A DNA stretch of 10,791 nucleotides from Baffinella frigidus. Taxonomy: Eukaryota > Cryptophyceae > Cryptomonadales > Baffinellaceae. The notes beneath the pieces are model-generated. The model ran no database searches. It was not told the DNA's origin and was given only the letters and a program-made list of their open reading frames with translations. The position numbers and the translations under genes were made by a program. Shown in pieces: positions 9,101 to 10,791 of this stretch; the first letter of the stretch is position 1; every line of letters begins with the position of its first letter. The DNA lies in contig MU646565.1 in assembly GCA_026770585.1 (NCBI GenBank), forward strand, positions 99,522 through 110,312, read 5' to 3'.

Positions 9101-10739
9101 AAAACCCAAAACCCCAAACAACATAACCAGGACGTGGAGATCCGCGTCGTCGAAATATCGACCCGCACTTCGGCCGGCGCAGAAAAGTAAACCCTCAACC
9201 CCAAACCCCAAACCCTAAACCCTAAACCCTAAACCCTAAACCCTAAACCCTAAACCCTGAACCCCAAACCCTAAACCCCAAACCCTAAACCCTAAACCCT
9301 AAACCCTAAACCCTAAACCCTGAACCATAAACCCTCAATTTTAGACCATAAACCCTAAATTTTAGTATAAAGCATAAATACCGAACCCTGAATTTTTCGC
9401 TCTGAACCCCAAAACCCACCACAGGAGGCGCGTCAAAGTAAACCCTAACCCTGAAACCCTAACCCTGAAACCCTAACCCTGAAACCCTAACCCTGAAACC
9501 CTAACCCTGAAACCCTAACCCCTAACCGTAAACGCCGCGCGTTGCCCCGGGAAGTGGGGTTTCACAACCGAACCTGGAAACCTAAACCCTGAACCCTAAA
9601 CCCTAAACCATAAACCCGAAACCCGAAACCCGAAACCCGGGTACAGGGTACCCACCTGGGGCGGTATGCAACCCTAAACCCGAATCCTTGCACAACAGGG
9701 TGCCAACAACGACGGCGCAGCAGCAACGCCTCGGGTCGCTCGCGTGTTCCAGCTCCGCAGCTCTCGGGAAGGAGGTACTCACTCGAAACACCAAACTCGA
9801 AACACGAAATAGAAAATAAAAAATAGTTCTAGCTCCGCAGCACTCGGGAAGGATGTGCTCTCCCGAAATCCCAAGACCTCACAGCCCTAAGCAACAAACA
9901 ATAATTGATAAATCATAAATGATGAACACGAAACCTGAAAAACGAAAAAAAACGACCATCTGCAGCTCCGCAGCGCCAGGAAAGGAGGTGCTACACCCTC
10001 AACCCGAAGCCCTAAACACGAAACCCGGAACCCGGAACTAGGAACCCGAAACCCGGGTGTTTAGTGCCAACCACCTGCTCGGCCGGGCAGCAACGCCGCG
10101 GGTCACTCGCATGTTCCAGATATGTTCACCGCGCTCGGGCCGGAGCTGCGAAACCCGAAACCCGAAATAATAGATAATGATAATAATGATATTGATGATA
10201 ATAATAATAATAATAATATCAAACACTAAACTCTCCCCTATGGAGTGTCCGCAAAGTAGGTGCTCCCTCCCCCAAATGCAGAAACTAGGACGCCTAAACC
10301 TTCAACCCTAAACCCCAAACATCGAACCCCAAATCCCAAACACAGGTGATCATAGCAGGGTTCCCGGAAGAAGAGCTGTCCTTCTTCTTCAAGGCAAGAA
10401 ACCCCTTCAACCCTACACCCTTACCCCTAAATCCGCGTACCCTAAATCCTGACCCCTAAACCCTGAGACCACGTACCCCCGTCTTCATCCTCCACGTTAT
10501 GACGTCTTGGCCTCTTTGCTGCGTCGTGAAAAGCCTAACCCCGAAACCTTCTTTCTGACGATTTCGGAGCACTCCCTGATGCTCACCCCAAAACCCGAAA
10601 CCCTCAACCCTAAACCCTAAGCCCCCTAATCCCTCAACCCTAAACACCAAACACTGAATCAGGCGCTCGCCCTGAAAATCTCGGAGCATTTCCTGGTCCT
10701 CAAGAGCGAGACCCTCCGCGTCTCATCACGCACCGTCCA
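88..10739 (+). CDS. Split gene for an unidentified C2-domain protein (19 exons, both ends missing)
   Basis: Chained exons: 88-138, 883-1000, 1707-1817, 2004-2066, 2362-2415, 2840-2905, 3835-3893, 4810-4896, 6096-6156, 7581-7678, 7862-7931, 8538-8622, 8883-8935, 9131-9186, 9425-9437, 9647-9663, 9699-9774, 10346-10393, 10663-10739. Each is open, preceded by AG and followed by GT (one GC), and the reading phase fits across every junction. The first part is a C2 domain, a beta-sandwich module that usually binds membranes or proteins. The rest is mixed: a Ser/Ala/Gly-rich linker (exons 2840-4896), an aromatic stretch (7581) and acidic and hydrophobic segments (8538-10739). No start or stop codon is seen, so the gene extends beyond both window ends. 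I do not recognise the whole protein. Exon choice is uncertain where decayed copies compete (2840/2993, 3581/3835). Gene decay rather than activity is possible, but the long run of open, phase-matched exons argues for a working gene. Confidence 0.62.
139..882 (+). repeat. Intron with repeated copies of an acceptor and exon start
   Basis: 139-260 is CCCTAAA-like. From 470 a motif GTCAACTTTCGC recurs at about 18-base spacing (483, 501, 525, 545) and resembles the real acceptor region at 868-882. Copies of the exon 883 start follow at 555 (DDYAEDVS) and 729 (DDHAGDVSSISVVADRG). Each then diverges into a shared NLLNL tail ending at a stop. Open frames at 246-638 and 654-836 result from this and are not convincing genes. 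Confidence 0.7.
883..1000 (+). CDS. C2 domain exon 1 (first strands)
   Basis: The acceptor is a good one (CAACTTTTGCAG) and the donor is GTACCC. The frame gives 39 codons: a short acidic lead (DDHSGD), then SSMSVVAERGRNL, which fits the first beta strand of a C2 domain, a glycine run, and AKSSFNPVIQIA, which fits the 'sDPYv.v' second strand with Asn in place of the usual Asp. It ends in phase 0 and joins the exon at 1707. A poly-G run (eight or more G) inside the exon encodes the glycines. Two upstream partial copies at 555 and 729 share its start. Confidence 0.66.
1097..1130 (+). pseudogene. One-base-shorter copy of the 883 exon end
   Basis: It resembles 966-1000, with the same preceding AAG and the same GCG-GTA junction, but it has one base fewer and so shifts frame. 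Lies in CCCGAAA/CCCTGAA repeats within the following intron. Confidence 0.65.
1217..1390 (+). repeat. Tandem repeat with poly-G tracts, three copies
   Basis: Units starting near 1217, 1285 and 1344 share ACACCTATTCTAGGGGGG followed by ACCTAAATCAA and CACACAC. Units are about 60-68 bases. A small palindrome (GTTCAC/GTGAAC, 1186-1203) lies just before. Confidence 0.75.
1484..1706 (+). repeat. Truncated copy of the 1707 exon and AT-rich intron
   Basis: 1484-1540 repeats the GGCACCTTCGACCCAGAGTG core of exon 1707 but lacks part of its start. 1560-1700 is AT-rich (ATAAATA, AAATAAAATAAATA) with no repeat array and no gene. Confidence 0.75.
1707..1817 (+). CDS. C2 domain exon 2 (central strands)
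   Basis: The acceptor is GCGACAG and the donor GTTACT; 37 codons, phase 0 to 0. The core reads KGTFDPEWGQEFAF, matching the most recognisable C2 motif ('t.nPvWnE.F.F'), followed by ISPPPEINIGVK, which fits the next strand. VERTSDKA just before corresponds to the basic/polar strand and loop. The exon has a near-identical but truncated copy about 240 bases upstream (1484-1540). Confidence 0.78.
1838..1990 (+). repeat. Telomere-like array, mixed variants
   Basis: Degenerate CCCTAAA, CCCCAAA, CCATAAA and CCCAAA units fill the intron before exon 2004. Confidence 0.8.
2004..2066 (+). CDS. C2 domain exon 3 (third loop and following strand)
   Basis: ACATGCAG acceptor, GTATCA donor, 21 codons, phase 0 to 0. 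ITNGGNKEILAVGTLDITHL fits the 'v.D.d.......iG...i.l..l' part of a C2 domain. The aspartates that normally bind calcium in this third loop are Asn/Gly here. The last 24 exon bases plus the donor are tandemly duplicated exactly (31-bp period), giving two identical splice donors. Confidence 0.75.
2043..2104 (+). repeat. Exact 31-bp tandem over the exon 2004 end and donor
   Basis: Positions 2043-2073 are repeated without change at 2074-2104: exon end, GTATCA donor and the first filler bases. A weaker third match (ACCCTCGACCTTACA) starts at 2168. Confidence 0.9.
2362..2415 (+). CDS. C2 domain exon 4 (last strand)
   Basis: Eighteen codons, phase 0 to 0, between TTGGCAG and GTCATG. The end, STPLWYNLQ, matches the terminal 'WY.L' strand of C2 domains, so the exon closes the domain opened at 883. 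Other acceptors upstream (2329, 2347) keep the same frame but need phase-1 entry, for example from an exon-like piece at 2168-2201. The 5' boundary is therefore less certain than the 3' end. Confidence 0.6.
2476..2615. repeat. Inverted-repeat element in the intron, about 140 bp
   Basis: 2476-2502 and the reverse complement of 2589-2615 match at 22 of 27 positions (CCAGCC.CCCGAAG and ACCAGAT). The 86-base middle is unique and GC-moderate. It could be a small non-autonomous transposon or a foldback. A segment 2483-2576 is open on + (MVEKAFAPGGKGSTVTVCEI), but its phase fits no neighbour. Confidence 0.55.
2655..2839 (+). repeat. Telomere-like array with a fragment of the 2840 exon
   Basis: CCCTAAA/CCCCAAA units. 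2744-2767 (LESANVAA) is a short early copy of the exon start, preceded by ACCAG and broken off into CCCCAAA. Confidence 0.7.
2840..2905 (+). CDS. Coding exon, Ser/Ala-rich linker
   Basis: TGAAGCAG acceptor, GTACGC donor, 22 codons, phase 0 to 0: LESAKASARSAHD then SGFSAVRSD. Low-complexity and polar, most likely a flexible linker after the C2 domain. A shorter relative occurs upstream (2744-2767, LESANVAA), and a well-preserved one downstream (2993-3052) with the same donor sequence. Confidence 0.6.
2993..3052 (+). CDS. Alternative or duplicate copy of the 2840 exon
   Basis: Twenty codons, phase 0 to 0. SRKASARSAYDGGF aligns with SAKASARSAHDSGF of exon 2840; 14 of 20 residues are identical. 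The donor context (GAT then GTACGC) is preserved, and the acceptor is TTGCCAG, supplied by a dispersed repeat. Because both copies are symmetric and in phase, either, both or only one could be spliced in. It may also be a decaying copy. Confidence 0.42.
3060..3270 (+). repeat. Telomere-like array
   Basis: Starts as CCCGAAA, turns into CCCTAAA/CCCTCAA, then CCCAAAA. Local blocks of one variant suggest local expansion. Confidence 0.8.
3523..3542. repeat. Perfect hairpin, 9-bp arms
   Basis: AAGCGTACC and GGTACGCTT are separated by two bases and followed by TTTT. It lies in non-repeat intron DNA next to AGTAATTTTC, a fragment of the dispersed foldback family. Confidence 0.6.
3581..3650 (+). pseudogene. 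Diverged copy of the 3835 exon
   Basis: Preceded by GTGGCAG and followed by GTGTAT. In the frame matching 3835-3893 it reads KMQRMSNVQITSGASS, against KMQRMSGVRTTSNTS in the other copy. It ends in a different phase, and its 3' side runs straight into an inverted repeat at 3653. Another frame (GGEDAADEQRP, against GSEDAADERRP) is also open in both copies and shows more synonymous differences, so the true frame of this pair is not settled. Confidence 0.45.
3653..3713 (+). repeat. Left arm of a long inverted repeat
   Basis: GTATACTTGGTGATATA and the following GACTCTGGGTAGGT recur in reverse complement at 4671-4728 with few changes, about 1 kb away. Confidence 0.8.
3835..3893 (+). CDS. Coding exon, linker region
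   Basis: CCCTCAG acceptor, GTATAC donor. The chosen frame enters in phase 0, reads PKMQRMSGVRTTSNTSLNG and leaves two bases, which fits exon 4810. A competing frame (SEDAADERRPNNLQYLLER) would not fit the neighbouring phases. Two further copies of its 3' half with donors follow at 4025-4057 and 4145-4187, reading SFNGGG in the same frame. Confidence 0.5.
3894..4024 (+). repeat. CCCGAAAA array
   Basis: Clean 8- and 7-base units (ACCCGAAA and AACCCGAAA) directly after the 3893 donor. Confidence 0.85.
4025..4187 (+). repeat. Two more copies of the 3' edge of the 3835 exon
   Basis: 4025-4057 (after ACAG, before GTATAC) and 4145-4187 (after ACAAG, before GTACAC) both carry a TTCAACGGGGG core reading ASFNGGG and end in GG followed by a donor, like TSLNG at 3893. 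They are separated by degenerate CCCGAAA repeats. They look like duplicated exon ends rather than independent exons. Confidence 0.5.
4256..4386 (+). repeat. CCCCAAA array
   Basis: AACCCCAAACCCC units, then CCAAACA; ends at the CAACAG acceptor of the 4387 copy. Low-complexity open frames on both strands here are repeat translation only. Confidence 0.8.
4387..4441 (+). pseudogene. Diverged 5' copy of the 4810 exon
   Basis: It shares the first 24 exon bases with 4810 exactly apart from the first base (CAACAG acceptor, ATRPGRV), then diverges (GEMADVVGSCG) and meets GTATCT. It sits 423 bases before the longer copy. It is open and in phase 2 to 0, so use as an alternative exon cannot be excluded, but the divergence suggests decay. 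Confidence 0.45.
4671..4728 (-). repeat. Right arm of the long inverted repeat
   Basis: Reverse complement of 3653-3713, with ACCTACCCAGAGTC and TATATCACCAAGTATAC. Similarity continues weakly inward through the foldback motif at 4570-4630. Confidence 0.8.
4810..4896 (+). CDS. Coding exon, function unknown
   Basis: GCACAG acceptor, GTTACG donor, phase 2 to 2. It reads ATRPGRVESVVNAIGALRR, then GGIDSGDHA with a split arginine codon. The phase joins both the 3835 exon and the 6096 exon. Decayed relatives of its 3' part recur at 5091-5128 and 5412-5450 (NAIG and the ACGCCAG end). Confidence 0.55.
4897..5537 (+). other. Intron part without telomere-like repeats, decayed duplications
   Basis: Contains eroded copies of the 4810 exon end (5091-5128, 5412-5450) and a recurring ATTGGTACCA motif (5358, 5390, and related forms at 5155 and 5318). 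5478-5505 holds one of the few G-rich strand telomere-like stretches (GGGTTTAGGGTTAGGTTTA). No gene recognised. Confidence 0.5.
5538..5615 (+). other. Orphan open segment, possible exon or decayed copy
   Basis: After CTTCAG it is open for 26 codons (VMRFAYTLKPKAIDCAG, then an arginine-rich end) up to GTTAGG. An earlier GTATTC donor also exists at 5587. Neither end phase fits the chain between 4896 and 6096, which already join directly, so it is left out of the gene. A 15-base direct repeat, GCTATCCGTCGGTTA, lies across its end (5605-5639). Confidence 0.3.
5698..5737 (+). pseudogene. 5' copy of the 6096 exon
   Basis: GCACCAG acceptor and RTHERTVPLTNPK in the same frame as the 6096 exon, then cut off by the dispersed foldback repeat. 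A shorter copy at 6003-6026 has the same acceptor context and is cut off by telomere-like repeat. Confidence 0.75.
5778..5980 (+). repeat. 29-bp tandem array, seven copies
   Basis: Unit ACTAGTAAGACCGAATTGTG followed by CAGTAATTT, starting at 5778, 5807, 5836, 5865, 5894, 5922 and 5951, with a few substitutions each. It expands the core of the dispersed foldback family; its inverted arm lies just before, at 5745-5763. Confidence 0.9.
6096..6156 (+). CDS. Coding exon, C2-like final strands
   Basis: CTCTCAG acceptor, GTACCC donor, phase 2 to 0, 20 codons: RTHERTVPLKNPKNGQPMGE. 'vPLKNp.nGqpmGE' resembles the end of many C2 domains ('w.pL.....g...Gei'), and the next exon continues VDLTW. It may close a second, incomplete C2 domain or a long insertion in the first. 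Truncated copies of its 5' side lie at 5698-5737 and 6003-6026, and five copies of its 3' edge follow. Confidence 0.65.
6144..6473 (+). repeat. Five copies of the exon 6096 donor edge in telomere-like DNA
   Basis: The exon end CCTATGGGCGAG plus GT recurs at 6145, 6183 (one G to A), 6221, 6374 and 6459. The first three form a tandem of 38-bp units made of exon edge, donor and CCCCAAA/CCCTAAA-like filler. The later two are more scattered in CCCGAAA repeats. Confidence 0.85.
6562..7580 (+). repeat. Segmental duplication carrying copies of the 7581 exon
   Basis: Exon copies at 6617-6713 and 7294-7389 are followed by the same flank (ACTAGCAACTAGTAA-like, GGTACCGT) and by degenerate CCTATGAAACTAAATGAA tandems (6773-6885, 7449-7557). 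The second unit is 287 bases from the real exon at 7581. Both copies share an 18-base loss that removes the donor, so neither can splice normally. Confidence 0.8.
6901..7270 (+). other. AT-rich unique intron stretch
   Basis: Contains a 43-bp-period duplication (AAATACCGTGTATTTTGAAA at 6939 and its near copy at 6982) and a second copy of AACGTGATGAA...CTAAATGAA. No open frame, RNA gene or telomere-like array recognised in 7050-7270. Confidence 0.5.
7581..7678 (+). CDS. Coding exon, aromatic/basic segment
   Basis: GATACAG acceptor, GTAATC donor, phase 0 to 2. VDLTWSFDMWSTPEEYWEM then KRFCQMVRKYGEL plus a split arginine. It is rich in Trp, Tyr, Phe and Met, typical of a folded domain. VDLTW continues from PMGE of exon 6096. 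Two decayed copies lie upstream at 6617-6713 and 7294-7389; this one is the only copy with both splice sites. Confidence 0.68.
7683..7830 (+). repeat. Telomere-like array
   Basis: CCCTAAA, CCCTCAA and CCCTGAA units between the 7678 donor and the next acceptor. Confidence 0.85.
7862..7931 (+). CDS. Coding exon, function unknown
   Basis: TTTGCAG acceptor, GTGCCC donor, phase 2 to 0. It reads VVRAGEEIVGMGWRQ then TKLYLVAK, an alternating hydrophobic pattern consistent with beta strands. Phase fits 7678 (arginine split codon) and 8538. No decayed copies seen. Confidence 0.66.
7932..8267 (+). repeat. Long CCCTAAA/CCCCAAA array
   Basis: Over 300 bases of near-continuous 7-base units from donor to acceptor; no gene. 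Confidence 0.9.
8268..8312 (+). pseudogene. Truncated 5' copy of the 8538 exon
   Basis: Acceptor TCGACAG and 15 codons (GIVQVQIKNRNENEE), then an abrupt switch to CCTAAACC telomere-like sequence with no donor. It differs from 8538-8582 at four bases, three of them synonymous and one Asn for Asp. Confidence 0.75.
8313..8530 (+). repeat. Telomere-like array between two copies of one exon start
   Basis: CCCTGAA, CCCCAAA and CCCTTAA/CCCTAGAA units fill the space between the truncated copy at 8268 and exon 8538. Open frames here are repeat translation. Confidence 0.85.
8538..8622 (+). CDS. Coding exon, acidic beta-rich segment
   Basis: ACTGCAG acceptor and a consensus GTAAGT donor, phase 0 to 1. 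GIVQVQIKNRNEDEE, then AVVVTLLGEDEIF and a split glycine. This is the strongest donor in the window. Phase fits both neighbours. Confidence 0.72.
8883..8935 (+). CDS. Coding exon, hydrophobic segment
   Basis: GGTGCAG acceptor, GTATAC donor, phase 1 to 0: YSGLLAGLPLMQHIAHT. Hydrophobic but too short and broken for a sure membrane segment. The phase joins EIFG of the previous exon and DVEI of the next. Confidence 0.6.
9027..9118 (+). repeat. CCCAAAA array
   Basis: At least ten clean AACCCAA-type units just before the 9131 exon. Confidence 0.9.
9131..9186 (+). CDS. Coding exon, function unknown
   Basis: ATAACCAG acceptor, GTAAAC donor, phase 0 to 2. DVEIRVVEISTRTSAGAE plus a split lysine. The donor GTAAACCCT merges into the telomere-like array, so the intron begins as the repeat itself. 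Confidence 0.62.
9191..9345 (+). repeat. Canonical CCCTAAA array
   Basis: Two runs of perfect CCCTAAA units (about 9211-9257 and 9282-9319), the purest in the window, starting right at the 9187 donor. Looks like real interstitial telomere sequence. Confidence 0.92.
9425..9437 (+). CDS. Candidate 13-base microexon
   Basis: A 13-base unique island between ACCACAG and GTAAACCC, lying in otherwise repetitive DNA. In phase 2 to 0 it completes a Lys codon and adds RRVK. Phase and splice sites fit, but such a small exon could be chance. Confidence 0.42.
9439..9530 (+). repeat. 14-bp compound telomere-like tandem
   Basis: Unit CCCTAACCCTGAAA repeated about six times, joining a 6-base CCCTAA and an 8-base variant. 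Starts at the donor of the 9425 microexon. Confidence 0.9.
9647..9663 (+). CDS. Candidate 17-base microexon
   Basis: Between GTACAG and GTATGC, phase 0 to 2, reading GTHLG with a split arginine. It is one of the few non-repeat stretches here and fits both neighbours in phase. Placement depended partly on phase. Confidence 0.35.
9699..9774 (+). CDS. Coding exon, Gln/Ser/Ala-rich
   Basis: CACAACAG acceptor, GTACTC donor, phase 2 to 0. VPTTTAQQQRLGSLA, then CSSSAALGKE. Polar low-complexity linker. Four diverged copies of parts of it follow at 9831, 9962, 10064 and 10244. Confidence 0.58.
9831..10266 (+). repeat. Decayed copies of the 9699 exon
   Basis: 9831-9860 and 9962-9993 repeat the exon end (AGCTCCGCAG, then GGGAAGGA or AAAGGAGG and a GTGCT donor-like end). 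10064-10150 repeats most of the exon, starting GTGCCAACC and with GCAGCAACGCC and TGTTCCAG, then diverges. 10244-10266 keeps only TCCGCAAAGTAGGTGCTC. The longest copy has clear frame breaks. Confidence 0.7.
10167..10218. repeat. AAT/ATG microsatellite
   Basis: ATAATGATAATAATGAT and similar triplets. An isoleucine-rich open frame on the - strand comes only from this repeat. Confidence 0.85.
10346..10393 (+). CDS. Coding exon with a GC donor
   Basis: AAACACAG acceptor, 16 codons VIIAGFPEEELSFFFK in phase 0 to 0, then GCAAGA. GC-AG introns are a known minor class. Joining to 10663 gives a continuous SFFFKALALKISEHF, which looks natural. Confidence 0.58.
10468..10590 (+). repeat. Split decayed copy of the 10663 exon
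   Basis: 10554-10590 (CTGACGATTTCGGAGCACTC and on) resembles the first half of exon 10663. 10465-10500 (GAGACC with CGTCTTCATCC) resembles its second half. The halves are in swapped order. 10468-10525 is open and could be read as a separate exon, but the resemblance favours a copy. Confidence 0.5.
10663..10739 (+). CDS. Coding exon, last in window
   Basis: GAATCAG acceptor, GTACAC donor, phase 0 to 2. ALALKISEHFLVLKS, then ETLRVSSRTV and a split Gln. It alternates charged and hydrophobic residues. The following intron is pure CCCCAAA repeat to the window end. Confidence 0.6.
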
Positions 10740-10742
10740 GTA

Positions 10743-10791
10743 CACCCCAAACCCCAAACCCCAAACCCCAAACCCCAAACCCCAAACCCCA
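10743..10791 (+). repeat. CCCCAAA array at window end
   Basis: Perfect 7-base units after the 10740 donor, cut by the window edge. Confidence 0.92.

Noticed and set aside
9211-9320. True chromosome end
   Set aside because: Perfect CCCTAAA runs are short and followed by exons on both sides, so this is interstitial.

Overview
This looks like nuclear DNA of a eukaryote, and a single interrupted gene on the + strand explains most of it. Nearly all non-coding sequence is degenerate telomere-like repeat (CCCTAAA, CCCGAAA, CCCCAAA, CCCAAAA, CCCTGAA). Unique GC-rich coding pieces of 13 to 118 bases sit between, nearly all bounded by an AG acceptor and a GT donor. The CCCTAAA core is the TTTAGGG-type telomere of plants, green algae, dinoflagellates and relatives. 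An alga (prasinophyte or dinoflagellate-like) is my guess, from general familiarity and not from a search. There is no ribosome-binding-site/operon organisation, no rRNA or tRNA, and no convincing gene on the - strand.

I could chain 19 coding exons from 88 to 10739 whose splice phases fit at all 18 junctions, giving about 1,180 coding bases (about 393 residues). No start or stop codon lies in the chain, so the gene runs off both ends. A few very small exons (9425, 9647) were placed partly by phase, so the fit is not fully independent evidence. Exons from 883 to 2415 encode a recognisable C2 domain in which the usual calcium-binding aspartates are largely replaced. The remaining exons, including a second C2-like end at 6096-7678, encode sequence I cannot assign to a family.

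The introns hold more than repeats. Again and again the edge of an exon, with its splice site, is copied once or several times into the neighbouring intron and separated by telomere-like DNA. Examples are the 883 exon (three copies at 555-1000), the end of the 2004 exon (an exact 31-bp tandem), the exons at 2840, 3835, 4810, 6096 (five copies of its 3' edge), 7581 (three copies), 8538, 9699 and 10663. Most copies are decayed; some keep intact splice sites. This exon-edge duplication with telomere-like filler is the most unusual system in the window.

Region by region: 1-1000 first exons and repeated acceptor copies; 1000-2900 C2 exons, a poly-G tandem array and a 140-bp inverted-repeat element; 2900-6100 decayed exon copies, a dispersed foldback repeat family and a 29-bp x 7 tandem array; 6100-7700 multiplied donor sites and a segmental duplication containing the 7581 exon; 7700-10791 a run of small exons embedded in the cleanest telomere-like arrays.
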